From the NCBI GenBank assembly GCA_041395105.1, contig JAWLBB010000009.1, positions 96,821 through 160,820 of the forward strand: a DNA stretch of 64,000 nucleotides. The letters are read 5' to 3'. Position 1 is the first letter of the stretch, and the number at the start of each line of letters is the position of its first letter. Position numbers and translations under genes: made by a program. Below are positions 30,073 to 40,700 of this stretch, piece after piece. The notes beneath the pieces are model-generated. The model ran no database searches. It saw nothing but the letters and a program-made list of their open reading frames with translations, and was not told the origin of the DNA. The DNA is from Opitutaceae bacterium. GTDB lineage: Bacteria > Verrucomicrobiota > Verrucomicrobiia > Opitutales > Opitutaceae.

Positions 30073-30508
30073 TTCCAACGGGATCCATCGGCGATAGGGG
30101 CGGAAAATTGAGTGCCTGGCGCCCGACTACGACCATAGAAGTCAGGTCGGGACGAACCAATCCGGCTTCTCATGGCCACGCCGCGACAAGCCGGGCCGTC
30201 CGCCGAAGCAGGTGTAGACCCGGCAGTCTCTTGCCGGGCTCATTGCACAGCCTTTCGGGCCTCCGTCAGGAAGCGCCCCATCAGACCCACCTCTACTGGG
30301 CCGTTGATGGGATCAAAAGAAAACGCAGCGACTGTGCCGCCTCCATTACGAGCTAACTCTGACCCATGCTAAGTTGCCTGAAAACAATCAGTTGCATAAG
30401 TTTGTAACGTATTATGTGACAAACTGCCTTGACCAGGTGGGTCTGTGGTTTACTTGGGCAGGTCCGACGTCAATGGAGCGACGTCGCTCCATCTGAACGA
30501 TACTCAAC
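30073..30508. other. Gene-free stretch with hairpins between feoB and the NERD gene
   Basis: No convincing gene was seen in these 436 bases. A 7-bp stem CCCGGCA/TGCCGGG lies at 30219-30238. A perfect 20-bp palindrome lies at 30473-30492. On the minus strand a short open stretch of about 40 codons ends at about 30243 with VGLMGRFLTEARKAVQ, which may be a gene remnant that I cannot assign. Confidence 0.5.
30473..30492. repeat. Perfect 20-bp palindrome downstream of feoB
   Basis: The sequence ATGGAGCGACGTCGCTCCAT equals its own reverse complement. It lies 17 bases past the feoB stop codon. It could fold as a terminator-like hairpin in the feoB transcript, but no T-run follows. A protein-binding site is the alternative. 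Confidence 0.55.
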
Positions 30509-32725
30509 CTAGCCCAACCAGCGCCAGCTCCAGGCCACCGCCGCGCAGATGATGACGCCATAGACCACAGGAAGGATCGTGGCCACCGCCGTCCATTTCA
30601 CGCTCTTCGTTTCCCTGTAGATGGTATAGATGGTCGTCGAACAGGGGTTGTGACAAAGCGAGAAGAGCAGCAGGCAGATCGCGGTCAAGGTGGTCCATCC
30701 ACCGGCGACCAACAACTGGCGCAGAGCGCTGTTGCCTGTCTCGAACATGACGCCGGCGCCCTGCTCGCCCACTCCGGTCAGTCCCGTCACCAGCACCGTC
30801 AGCATGAGGATGGTGGGGATGACTATCTCGTTCGCCGGGATGGCCACGATATAGGCCACCAAAATCACGCCATTCAGGCCGAGAAACAGGCCGATCGGAT
30901 CGAGTCCTCCAATCATCCAGACCGCCACTGATTGGTCGGCGATCGTGATATTTCCGATCAACCAGATGGCCGCGCCGGCCGGCAGGGCAAAGACGATGGC
31001 ACGCCAGAGGACGAAGATCGTCCGGTCGATCAACGAGGTGTAGAGTGTGTTCAGGATCCGCGGCGGCCGATACGGGGGAAGTTCCAGACTGAAACTCGAC
31101 GCCTGTCCCCGGAGAATCGTTCTGGAGAGCAACCAGGACGTCCCGAAGGTCAGCAGAATCCCAAGCATGGCCACTCCGAAGACCGTTCCGGTGGCCGCGA
31201 TCCCCGAAAGTGCCGGCGGCACCAGGGCCCCCACGAAGACGGCGGCAATCAGGATCTGGGTGGGCCAGCGGCCGTTGCAGAGGGCGAAGTTGTTGGTGAT
31301 GATCGCGATCAACCGCTCACGGGGAGAGTCGATCACCCGGGCGGCGATAACCCCGGCCGCATTGCATCCAAAACCCATGGACAGGGTCAGCGCCTGTTTG
31401 CCATGGGCACCAACTGACTGAAATACCCGGTCAAGATTGAAGGCCACCCGCGGCAGATACCCGAGATCCTCCAGGATGGTGAAGAGAGGGAAGAAAATCG
31501 CCATGGGCGGAAGCATGACGGAGACCACCCAGGCCGTGGTCAGGTACATCCCGTCGACCAGAACCCCGCCCAGCCACCAGGGGAAGTGCGCCCAGGTCAC
31601 GAAATCCTTCAGTATGGGATGGAGTGTCTCGATCAGTAGCGAGGCCAGCATGGCCGACGGTTTGTTGGCCCCGATGATGGTGATCCAGAGCACGGCTGCG
31701 AAGATCAGCATCATGACCGGAAACCCTGTCCAGCGATTGGTCAGGATGCGGTCGACCCGTTGTTGCCAGCGAAGACGGGCCGAGTCGCCCGCGTCGCGGC
31801 TGTAGTCGCGGGCCAGTCCCGCCGACTGGCGATAGATATCCTCGACCGTCTTGTCATGGAATCCGCGGGGAACCCGCCAACGCAGGCGATCGGCCTCCTC
31901 GATCAGGGCCGGACCGGAGAGGGCGTCTTCGGAAACCGGACCGTCTCCTTCTTCGGCTGCGAGTGAGGTCAGACGACCGTCCATGACCGCTTCCTCGATC
32001 GAACGGTCGCCCTGAAGCAGGCGCAGGGCGATCCAATCGGGATGGCGGAGCCCCGGATAGGCCTTCCGGATATGGCCAACCAGGGGAGTCAGGGCTCCGT
32101 CCAGGCCCGGGATGTTTGGTGACCATCTCCGACCCTGCGGGCGGATCTCTCCGGCAGCGACCTGGTGAATGGTCTCGAGCAGTTTTGGAATGCCCACGCC
32201 CTGACGGGCGGCAGTCGGGACAACCGGCACCCCGAGAGCTTTGGAAAGACCCTCCACATCGATCTCGATTCCATGCATCCGCGCCTCGTCCATCAGGTTG
32301 AGACAGACCACCGGGCGCTCGGAAATCTGCAGGATCTGCAGGGTCAGGTTAAGATTGCGTTCGAGGGCGGTCGCGTCGACCACCACGAGGGTGACATCCG
32401 GTCGGCCGAAAAGGATGAAATCGCGGGCGACTTCCTCGTCCGGGGACGCGGAGAGCAGCGAGTAGGTACCCGGCAGGTCGACGACCTTGTAGCGACTTCC
32501 TCCAAAGGAGAAACCGCCTTCCGCCCGGGCAATGGTCTTCCCCGGCCAGTTGCCGGTATGCTGGCGCAATCCGGTCAGACGGTTGAAAATGGTGCTCTTC
32601 CCGGTATTGGGATTTCCGGCGAGGGCGATCACGAAATCAACCCCCTTGATGTCGATGCCGAGGCGTTCCATGGCTGCCGACGCGACCGGACAGGTGGCAC
32701 AGGCGGGTGACGGCAGAGCACTCAT
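30509..32725 (-). CDS. feoB: Ferrous iron transport protein B
   Basis: This 738-residue protein is the inner-membrane Fe(II) permease. The N-terminal G domain shows G1 GNPNTGKST (about residues 37-45), G3 DLPGTYSL and G4 NLMDEA. A helical spacer follows, then a C-terminal membrane domain with many hydrophobic helices and the family-typical GFGCNAAGV and CHNPCSTT segments. Length fits the family. A short Cys pair (CATCP) near the N-terminus precedes the G domain, and this could sense or bind metal. Its ATG overlaps the stop of the upstream DtxR-FeoA gene by four bases (ATGA), so translation is probably coupled. Iron-responsive control by that regulator is likely. Confidence 0.96.
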   Translation of the reverse strand: MSALPSPACATCPVASAAMERLGIDIKGVDFVIALAGNPNTGKSTIFNRLTGLRQHTGNWPGKTIARAEGGFSFGGSRYKVVDLPGTYSLLSASPDEEVARDFILFGRPDVTLVVVDATALERNLNLTLQILQISERPVVCLNLMDEARMHGIEIDVEGLSKALGVPVVPTAARQGVGIPKLLETIHQVAAGEIRPQGRRWSPNIPGLDGALTPLVGHIRKAYPGLRHPDWIALRLLQGDRSIEEAVMDGRLTSLAAEEGDGPVSEDALSGPALIEEADRLRWRVPRGFHDKTVEDIYRQSAGLARDYSRDAGDSARLRWQQRVDRILTNRWTGFPVMMLIFAAVLWITIIGANKPSAMLASLLIETLHPILKDFVTWAHFPWWLGGVLVDGMYLTTAWVVSVMLPPMAIFFPLFTILEDLGYLPRVAFNLDRVFQSVGAHGKQALTLSMGFGCNAAGVIAARVIDSPRERLIAIITNNFALCNGRWPTQILIAAVFVGALVPPALSGIAATGTVFGVAMLGILLTFGTSWLLSRTILRGQASSFSLELPPYRPPRILNTLYTSLIDRTIFVLWRAIVFALPAGAAIWLIGNITIADQSVAVWMIGGLDPIGLFLGLNGVILVAYIVAIPANEIVIPTILMLTVLVTGLTGVGEQGAGVMFETGNSALRQLLVAGGWTTLTAICLLLFSLCHNPCSTTIYTIYRETKSVKWTAVATILPVVYGVIICAAVAWSWRWLG

Positions 32726-33636
32726 ATCGCGGTGTCGCGGGCGACGAAGATGTTCTCGGATTGATCGTGACGCAGGCCGACCAGGGTACCGCGAATCCGA
32801 TAGCCACGGGGGGAGCTGAAGGGACCCGTCAGATCCACACGGACCCGACTCCCGGGAACGACACCCAGATCCAGCAGCCGCAGCCGCTCGGCACCCTGGC
32901 AGACGGCGGAAAGCGCGCGGATGGTGGCCCCCTCCCCATCCCGCAGTTCGGAAAGACGGATCCAGTCCGCCTGGATGGCATCCTCCTCGGCTTCCGCCAC
33001 GACCTGGATATGGGCGGCCTCGACCCGACTCAGGCGATGAGTTCGACTCTCCGCCTCGATTTCGACATCCCGACCTCCAGATCGGCGGACCTTGAGAATG
33101 ACGCCCGGGGCGAGGCCCATCGAGGCAATCTTGCGAAAGACGGTCGCGGGCTCATCCTCAATGTGGGTGATGCGAACGAGCGTGTCGGGATCCGCTTCGA
33201 GCAGGGCGATCTCACCCAGTTCCGGAAGGGTCAGGTGTCGGGTCGGGATGGGATCCCCGTGCGGGTCAAAACGTGGGTGACCGAGACTGGCCGAGAGTGC
33301 CTCGGTCTCTTCCGCAGAGAGAAGGTGTTCGGCCTGCTCGGCCTTCCTGTGCCACGAAGCCGCCTCGGTCCCGGTTTCCCGGGCCAGCCAGGTTTCAAAG
33401 AGCCGGTGGGCGCGGACGACCTGCAGGGCATAGCGGCGCCCGGACTCGGTCAAACGAAAGCCCCGTCCGGCCGGTTCAATGAATCCATCCTCCTGCAGAC
33501 GGGCCAGCAGGATACCGGCTTCCTCCAGGTTCCGGACGACCGAACCCGAGAGCACATCCGCCACCACCATGCGCCCCTCATATTCGGCGCGGTGGAACTG
33601 CTTCAGCGCATCCTCAACTTTGAAGCGTTGCCTCAT
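32722..33636 (-). CDS. DtxR-family metal-dependent regulator fused to FeoA domain
   Basis: The 304-residue protein begins with a winged-helix region and a DtxR dimerisation segment, shown by RRYALQVVRAHRLFETWLA, HRKAEQAEHLLS and LGHPRFDPHGDPIP. The His/Glu spacing HxxAEQxEH matches metal ligands in DtxR/MntR proteins. Residues about 135-215 form an SH3-like domain and about 220-304 form a second FeoA-like domain with LRLLDLGVVPGSRVRV and IFVARDTAI. It likely senses Fe(II) or Mn(II) and represses this operon, while the FeoA part may assist FeoB. It overlaps feoB by four bases. The 164-bp gap to the divergent MFS gene should hold the operator, but no clear inverted repeat was recognised there. 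Confidence 0.88.
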   Translation of the reverse strand: MRQRFKVEDALKQFHRAEYEGRMVVADVLSGSVVRNLEEAGILLARLQEDGFIEPAGRGFRLTESGRRYALQVVRAHRLFETWLARETGTEAASWHRKAEQAEHLLSAEETEALSASLGHPRFDPHGDPIPTRHLTLPELGEIALLEADPDTLVRITHIEDEPATVFRKIASMGLAPGVILKVRRSGGRDVEIEAESRTHRLSRVEAAHIQVVAEAEEDAIQADWIRLSELRDGEGATIRALSAVCQGAERLRLLDLGVVPGSRVRVDLTGPFSSPRGYRIRGTLVGLRHDQSENIFVARDTAI

Positions 33637-33800
33637 TCAAGTCCGGAACATTGCGGAGTTCAACGAAACATGCAACCCTCCATTGACTGTCGCAGGGCTC
33701 AGCCTTTCGGGATGGTGGCGGATGGCGATGAGAAACAGAATCGCTTCAGTCGGGTTATTCTGCTCTCTCGGACGTTCCGAATCTCCCTGAGACCCTGATC

Positions 33801-34979
33801 GTGACGGCCAAAACCCTCCACCCACACCGGCTGACCTGGCTCTGCTATGGCTCGATGATGGCCCTCGCCATCGGGCTCAACCTGCTGCCGGTCTTTCTGA
33901 CTTCGATCAGCGCAACCTATGGGGGAAGCGAGGGGCTCAGCGGTGAAGAACTCGGGCGGCTGGGTGCGATGGCTTTCGCCGGGCTTGTTCTCGGCATCCT
34001 CATCACCGGCCCACTGGCCGACCGATACGGCGCCAAACTCTTCGCTCAATTGGGAAATCTGCTCACGATCCTGAGCCTGCTCCTGGCGGCGTGGGCGCCG
34101 ACCTACCTCCTCCTCAGCCTGTCCCTCTTTCTCCTCGGAAGTGCCGCGGGTATGCTGGACATGATCCTGAGTCCGATCGTCGCGGCCCTCAATCCGGAGC
34201 GACGGACGGTCGCCATGAACTGGCTCCACTCCTTCTACTGCATTGGCGCCGTCGTGACCATTCTCGCCGGGATGCTCGTGCGACAGGCCGGAGGCGGATG
34301 GACCACCGCCTGCCTCGCCCTCATTCCACTGCCGCTCTTTCTCAGTCTGGCCTTCGCTCCATTGAGGTTTCCGTCGCTCCAGGCCGAAGGGGCGGTCCGC
34401 ACCCGTTTGCGAACGTTGCTCAAAGGCCGATGGTTTGTTCTCGCTCTGGTCGCCATCTTCCTCGGTGGCGCAACCGAGCTCGGCATGGCGCAGTGGCTGC
34501 CGGCCTATGCGGAGACTGCCCTGGGCTTTCCAATCTGGATGGCGGGCGGTTCCCTCCTCGCCTTCTCCCTGGCCATGGCCGCCGGCCGGATATTCGTCGG
34601 CATCCTCGGCCACCGGGTCGGGCCCTTTCAGATCGTCTTCTGGGCCTGCGCGAGCTCAACGGTGCTCTTCGCGGGAGCATCCTTTCTCCCCTCCCCGGTG
34701 GGGGCCCTCGCCTGCTGCATCGGGGTCGGCTTCACCGGCAGTGCCCTCTGGCCGACCATCCTGGCCATGACGGCCGATCGGTATCCAAATGGTGGAGCCA
34801 CCATGTACAGTGCCCTCGCCGCATTCGGAAACGCCGGGGGGATTTTCATGCCATGGGTCGTAGGCTGGGTCGCGGACCGGAGTGATCTTCACTGGGGCCT
34901 CTTCGTTTCGGCCCTCGCCCCATTTCTCATGCTTCCGCTCGTCGTCGCCATGAGCCGGGGATCGAGAACCTCCGGATAG
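33801..34979 (+). CDS. MFS transporter
   Basis: The protein has 392 residues and starts with GTG. About twelve hydrophobic segments are visible. The loop 2-3 motif is GPLADRYGAKL, matching the MFS motif GxLaDRxGrr. A similar position in the second half reads GRIFVGILGHRVGPF. The overall style resembles sugar or FucP-like permeases, but the substrate cannot be read from sequence. The next gene, a GntR/LacI-type regulator on the same strand, lies about 150 bp downstream and may control it. It is divergent from the feo operon. Confidence 0.85.
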   Translation: MTAKTLHPHRLTWLCYGSMMALAIGLNLLPVFLTSISATYGGSEGLSGEELGRLGAMAFAGLVLGILITGPLADRYGAKLFAQLGNLLTILSLLLAAWAPTYLLLSLSLFLLGSAAGMLDMILSPIVAALNPERRTVAMNWLHSFYCIGAVVTILAGMLVRQAGGGWTTACLALIPLPLFLSLAFAPLRFPSLQAEGAVRTRLRTLLKGRWFVLALVAIFLGGATELGMAQWLPAYAETALGFPIWMAGGSLLAFSLAMAAGRIFVGILGHRVGPFQIVFWACASSTVLFAGASFLPSPVGALACCIGVGFTGSALWPTILAMTADRYPNGGATMYSALAAFGNAGGIFMPWVVGWVADRSDLHWGLFVSALAPFLMLPLVVAMSRGSRTSG

Positions 34980-35131
34980 TCCCCGTCCCGGGGGAAGCGG
35001 GCCATCCGTGCATGTCATGGACGGCGCCTTAGGTGGATTTCCTACCAAGGAACACCCACCGTTCCCTCAGGACACGATTCGGGTCCGGGGAACTTGCCAA
35101 TCCGGTCAATGCCCCGGATAATCGTAAGGCT

Positions 35132-36244
35132 ATGCGCCGTGCTGAAGACTCTTCGGGCCATCCGGCGGGGATTCCGCAGCGTCTCTCGCTGGTCCAGCAG
35201 ACCCTCGAGATCCTCCGCCGCGATATCGCCCGGGGGAGATGGACCAATCGATTGCCGGGCGAGCGGCTGCTCTGCCAGACCCTGAGGATCAGTCGGCCCA
35301 CCCTGCGCCAGGCGCTCCGGATTCTGCAGGCTGAAGGCCGGATTGAGTCGGTCCGTGGTGTCGGGCACCGGATCGTGTCTGCGGGACCGGGCACGAAACG
35401 GAAGGGACCAGCCGACCTGATAGTCCGGCTTCTCCTGCCCGATTTCAACAATCAGACGCTGGCCGAGCGCGACGGATGGATCGACGAACTCAAAACCCTG
35501 CTTTTTCAGTCGAACGCACGGCTCCACCTCCATCAGGGTTCGCATTTTCTGAGTAAAGACCCGACCCGGGCAGTGAGACACCTGGTCGATCAGAACCCGG
35601 GAAACGCCTGGATTCTCTGTCGCTGTCCTCCGGCCGTCCAGAGCTGGTTCGCTTCCCGCGCAGTGCCCTGCCTGGTCGTCGGCCACTCTGAGGATGCCAT
35701 CCCCTTGCCCCGAGTTTTCATCGACGAGGCCGCCGCAGGGGTCGACGCTGTCAACCGGCTGGCCCGACTCGGACACCGCCGGATCGGCCTGATCCATCGT
35801 CCAACCAGTGACCGTTCTCACCCCCTGGTCAGCGGATTCAATTCGGCCATTGCGGATTCCGAGGCGCTCTCCGGACGAGTCGTCCAGGTCGGAGGCAACT
35901 ATCAGGACCTATGCCGGTCGATCGGACAAATCCGGCAGAGGGAACCGTCCATGACCGCGATTCTGATCGGCGATGCCAGGACCTACGCCACGGTTTCCAC
36001 TTTTCTCATCCGGGAGGGATCCGCCGTCCCCGGGGACATTTCGCTTGTGTCACTCCGGCACGAGCCCTTTCTCGACTCCCTCGTTCCCCGGCCGTCGTCC
36101 TATGCCTTCGAACCCGCCCGCCTCGGCCGCCTCATCCATGCCGCCGTCCTCGGCCTGATCGATGGCTCCCCGCTCCCGGCGGAAGGCCTCACGATGGGCC
36201 CCACCTACCGGCCCGGCGATTCGATCGGGCCGCGAAAGGGGTGA
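35132..36244 (+). CDS. GntR/LacI-type transcriptional regulator
   Basis: I chose the ATG at 35132, preceded by TAAGG, giving about 370 residues. A longer frame opens at 35033 but its first 33 residues look non-domain. The N-terminus is a GntR winged helix (LEILRRDIARGRWTNRLPGE, RISRPTLRQALRILQAEGRI). The rest is a LacI-type periplasmic-binding fold with FIDEAAAGVDAVNRLARLGHRRIGLIHR-like and GDISLVSLRHEPF segments. Such hybrids usually bind sugars or sugar derivatives. Its neighbour, the MFS transporter, may be a target. The sequence TTAGGTGGATT near 35030 could be an operator. Confidence 0.87.
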   Translation: MRRAEDSSGHPAGIPQRLSLVQQTLEILRRDIARGRWTNRLPGERLLCQTLRISRPTLRQALRILQAEGRIESVRGVGHRIVSAGPGTKRKGPADLIVRLLLPDFNNQTLAERDGWIDELKTLLFQSNARLHLHQGSHFLSKDPTRAVRHLVDQNPGNAWILCRCPPAVQSWFASRAVPCLVVGHSEDAIPLPRVFIDEAAAGVDAVNRLARLGHRRIGLIHRPTSDRSHPLVSGFNSAIADSEALSGRVVQVGGNYQDLCRSIGQIRQREPSMTAILIGDARTYATVSTFLIREGSAVPGDISLVSLRHEPFLDSLVPRPSSYAFEPARLGRLIHAAVLGLIDGSPLPAEGLTMGPTYRPGDSIGPRKG

Positions 36245-36893
36245 GGCAAGCGGCGCACCCTGGCTGAGAGCGTATCGGGAGGGACGGACCGCCGGGCCGT
36301 CGAAGCACAGCCGAGGCCCGACATGCTCCCCTCTACGTCTGAAGAACAAGCGCCATTCTTTTTGGCGACGGAGCCTCAATTTCGAGACGAGTTCTGCATG
36401 GGTCCGGAAAGGCGCGCCCGGCGGTCGCGCCCTACCTCAGGGCAAATAGGCAGGGACGGACCGGTAATCCGTCCGTCGACCTGTCCCGGCCCATGGGGAT
36501 GTCGTCGGGAAGAGTCCTCTACCAACGGACCCACGGCAGAGCCATTCGGCGAGCTCATGGCAGAGCGTGGTCGCGCCATGAAACAAAACGTAGTATAGAC
36601 GAATGGCGCTTAGTTAAGGGTGTTGATCGTTGTTATGTCCCGGACAATCGTTGCGGCTGGCCGGGGACGTCCAGCCCTATCCATGTATGCTCCGTTTTCA
36701 GGTGGTAGGGCGGGGCCTCTGGACCCGCCGTCGAAGAGCAAACAGAGCTTTGTTGGCTCATTGCGCCTTGGCGCTATCGAAGCGCCATTCCAGCATGGAC
36801 GGGTTTGTTTTTCCTCAACAAACAAAACGTAGCATAGACCGTATTCTTTTTCACTTCGAAACAAAACGTAGCCAACTACGTATTGTTTGCATC
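36245..36893. repeat. Repeat-rich intergenic region (REP-like palindromes and short interspersed repeats)
   Basis: No gene is visible. Three related palindromic units occur at 36278-36303, 36451-36480 and 36701-36735, each of the form GGG(A/C)GG...CCGTCGA. The second has a 7-bp stem GGACGGA/TCCGTCC. AAGCGCCATTC occurs at 36348-36358 and 36780-36790 and inverted at 36601-36611. AAACAAAACGTAG(T/C)ATAGAC occurs at 36581-36600 and 36820-36839, and a related copy forms the arm of the hairpin at 36859-36888. The pattern resembles a nest of REP-like elements. Confidence 0.65.
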
Positions 36894-37751
36894 TCAATCC
36901 GGGACTTCATAAACCTCGACCAGGGCGACGCCTTCGGTGCCTCCGGCCCCCGCGACCTTGACCGTGTAGCTGCCCGGTTCGAGGGTGACCAGGACGGCGG
37001 CGTCCTTGCTGCCGGCATCCAGGGCAAAAGCCCCGACCGTCTCGGCGGCCGCGGCCAGTTCCGCCGCGTTGGCCGCGTCGCTCCAATTGTCGTTGGTCAG
37101 CATCGGCGTGGCCTCGCCGGCGCGGAAGAGCCGCAGCGTGGGATCCTCGAGCACCCCGGTGACCTCATAATCGGCCAGTTTCGGCCCGACCCCGCGGATC
37201 AGGACCGTCTTGGCGCTCTCGCCGCCGATGACAAAGCCGGGAATCATGATGGCTGAGCCGACCCCGACCTGGCCTCGGTTGGAGATATTGACCAGCTTTG
37301 CGCCGGGATTGGCCGAGTCGTCGACATCGTAGACTTCGACCAGGGCCACCCCGGTGGTCTGCCCCACCCCGAGGGCCTTGACCGTATAGCTTCCGGGTAC
37401 AAGGTCGAGCAGCGCCGCCGCGTCCTTCGAGCCGTTCTGCAGCGGAAAGGCGCCGACCTGGTTGGCCACCGTGGCGATTTCCGCCGCATTGGCCGCATCG
37501 GACCAATCGTTGTTGGTCGCGATGACCGTGCCGGCTGAGACCACCCTGAGTTCCGGATCCCCAAGGAAACCGGTGACGCTGTAGGTCTCCAGTTCCGGAC
37601 CGACCGCACGCACCAGCACCTTCTTGGTCCCGGTGCCATTGATGACGAAGCCCGGAATCATGATATTGGGTCCGGTCCCCACCCCACCGCGATTGGCGAT
37701 GTTCACCAGGAAGGAGACACCCGCAATGGTCTGCGCCTGCGCCGTCGGTGC
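36832..37751 (-). repeat. Near-identical 3' gene end, copy C
   Basis: The segment encodes the tandem C-terminal module of protein C and about 60 bases past its stop codon. It is nearly identical to 47840-48759. Both proteins end EVYEVPD, whereas A and B end EVYEVGD, so C and D are closest to each other. The match starts outside the coding region at GCATAGACC. Confidence 0.85.
36859..36888 (-). terminator. Hairpin just after the stop of giant gene C
   Basis: The arms AAACAAAACGTAG and CTACGTATTGTTT pair over 13 positions with one mismatch around a CCAA loop. The hairpin lies five bases past the stop at 36894. An identical hairpin follows gene D at 47867-47896. On the minus strand TTTTGTTT lies within the downstream arm, so a terminator role is plausible but not classical. 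Confidence 0.6.
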
Positions 37752-40700
37752 CACCGGATTGGCGAAGCCAAGCGCATCGGTCGCATGGACGTAGAACGCA
37801 TAGGTCGAACCGGCCGCGCCGGCGAATTCCGCCTCCGTATCCCGGGTACGGGGGAGCCAGAGTGTCCACGGTCCTCCGTTTTCCGATACATAGACGTCGC
37901 AATAGTCAACACCGGCGCCGCTGGCATCGTCACCAGACCAACGTACGGTGAAGTTTGCTCCAGAGCGCTCGGACAGCGGCACGATGGACGCGCTCGGCGC
38001 CCTTGAATCAATCGTGTTGACGGCCTTGTTGGTCACGATCGGGTCATTCAGATCGAAGACGATCTCAGCCGTATTGAGGATTTGCGATCCATCGGTCAAG
38101 CCGGCTACGGGCTTGACCAGGAAGCTGACAAAACCCTCGCCTCGTCCAGTCTCATCGTTGGGTGGCAGGAAACCAGCAAACGGATCTTCTGGCAACTCGC
38201 CTGTGATCGCATCGACCGACTGGATCACCAACATGACCACGCCCGAGTCCGGATCGAGTTCAAAGTTCACCTCGATCGGGTTGGGATCGCTTTCAACCGT
38301 GGCCCGGGTCGACCAGGTCTGGAGTCCCGTCATGGGCGGCACCAGGATCTCCCCGTTGAACCCGACCGACAGCAACTCGACCGTCGACCAGTCCAGGTTG
38401 TCCGGCAGCGGATCGGTCACCGTGACCACCTGCGCCGCAGCCGCGGCACTGGATAGGTTCTCGAAATTGATTGTATAGACGATGGACGAATCCGGCGTAA
38501 TGAACCCGCCGGCTCCCGCGCCTGTCGTCAACTTCTCGTTGGGATCGAACGAGCCGATCCCCGTGGTGGTATTCCCCGGTCCCGGGGGAGGATTCGGCTC
38601 GTCGGGCGGATCAGGATCACAGTCTTCGACCGCCGGGTCACAACAGTCTTCCAGCAAGGGGTCACAGCAATCTTCCATGCACTTGTCCCGCAGCCGCATA
38701 GCCTCGTCCCAGGCATCGTCCCTCCGCCGCAGAAGTTCAAAGTAGAGATCGGCACTGATGGTTTCCATTTCCAGCCGTTCAAACGCGCCCGCAATGGTGT
38801 TTATCGCAGAAAGGAGTGCTCCGAGCGAATCGGTGAACGCACCCAGATGACCGTTTGGATCGATGTCGGTCAGGTCCGACTGCGTCAACAGGTTCAAGAT
38901 CCCCATCAGATCGAGAACGCCGCCGGCAAGGGCTTGGAACTTGCCCACGGTTTCAGAGATCGCATCGAGACTACCGAAGGCCGCCACCGGGTCGGAGAGC
39001 GAGCCGAGGATTCCGTACAGGCTGTTGATGCTCCCGACGATGCCTCCGTCCTGATTGTATATCAGTTCAAGGTTGCCCGATGCAAACCCCGCGCCCCCGC
39101 TGACCACGTCCCAATACCTGTTGGCCGCATCGATGAGGTCCTTCTGATGAGCTATCCTTTCCAGAAGTTTGGCGTAATAAGCCGCGTTGTCCGGGTTGAT
39201 ACTCGGAATATCGTCGGCAAGCTTCATCAAACCGCTGAGTCCGTTCTCCAGGGACTGGACCGCCTTCGGCGCCTGAGCTCCAACCGCGGCGATGCTCGTG
39301 GCCGCCTTGGCCAGGGCGAACCCGAATTCGCCGATGTCCGCCCAGAGCTGATCCTGATTCGCCTCCCATTGATTGTTCCAGTTGTCCCACTGCTCAAATG
39401 CCATCCGCTGCCACTTCAAGGCTTCCTGTAGTTTCGCCTTGGCGGCTGCACAATCACAGTTCGGGTCCCATTCCACATGCGGCAGATTGCGGACCTTGTC
39501 GGGCGGGGCATTCAACAGATCACGCAACCCTTCCCAGATCACAGTTTGAACCTGGTTGATCCAATTCGAGTCAAACAGCCCTCCTCCAGACATCGGTCCC
39601 GCGAAGCCGTCCGCAGCCTCGATTTGCGGCGTTCGGAGTGATCCCGCCCGCCAGGTAGCGAGGAGATCGATACCCACGATCGGATTGCCGTCAAAATCCA
39701 GGGTGCGGGACTCCACGCTGAACGCTGCGGTCTGGGCTGTCAGCCGGTAGGTTCCCGGAGGGACCATGGGCAGGGAAAACCGGCCGTCCAGCCCCATGTC
39801 ACCACCGGCTACGGATCGCCCGTCCGCGTTTACAAGGGACAAGCGACCGGCAGTTGGAATGGATCCGTCGGCAGCGGAGATTCGTCCGGAAATACGAGGC
39901 GCCGCCTCCTGCACTGTCGCGACAAGGCGTGCCGTCTTCCCGGCAGCGACCTCAACACCAGGCTCAACGACGGATGTCGTCAGGTCGCCACCCGAGGCTC
40001 CGGCAGGACGTGAGACAATCACGGTATACACGCCGGGCACCATCCGTTCGAAGACAAAGTAGCCGTCATGCTCCGAGCGGGACGTCCAGATGGCACCCGG
40101 ATCGTTCTCCGCATACGCCAGGACGGTCAGGTCTGCTCTCGGTGCTCCCGTTGGATCCCGGACATACCCCGCGATCGAGCCGGCGGGCAGGGCGGGAACG
40201 ACCAGTGTATTCGCCCCATCCTCAAGGTCGAGCACCAGGCTTCCCGTGCTTCCCTCATGGATCACCGCTTCGAGTCGGTATGCACCTGCGACCAGACCCG
40301 TGAACGCAACAACGCCTTCGCCGCGAAACGGCTCAATACGAGTTCCGGCAAGCAAGAACAGGGGATCCGATTCGGAAAGCCTGACGTAGCCGACGGAATC
40401 GACCGGGCTTCCATTCATCCGGACTTCCACCGCCAGCGAGGCATTTCCAGCTGTGACGGAAGGCGCCGTCACGACGTCCCCAGCCACGACCTCCACCGAT
40501 TCGATCGCATTGAAGAAATGCTCCGGGTGCGAGAAGCGCAGACCGTATGTCCCGGGGCGCACATTGGGCACAAGATATTCGCCGTTGCTCCCGGTCAGGC
40601 CCTCGAGTACCGGCACGCCACCCACAAGCAAAGCGACCCGAACATCGGGAAACGGCGTCGCCCCGTCCGGTCGGTAGACCGTACCTTTGAGCAGGCCCGT

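Noticed and set aside
30073..30508. Structured RNA or riboswitch in the gap downstream of feoB
   Set aside because: Two palindromes occur but no consensus of a known riboswitch or small RNA was recognised, and the position is downstream, not upstream, of feoB.
35026..35040. ATCCACCTAAGG-type motif near 14030, 35030 and 57090 as a common operator
   Set aside because: The 12-mer is exact only at the second and third sites, in opposite orientation, and shorter in the first. Its positions relative to genes are inconsistent.
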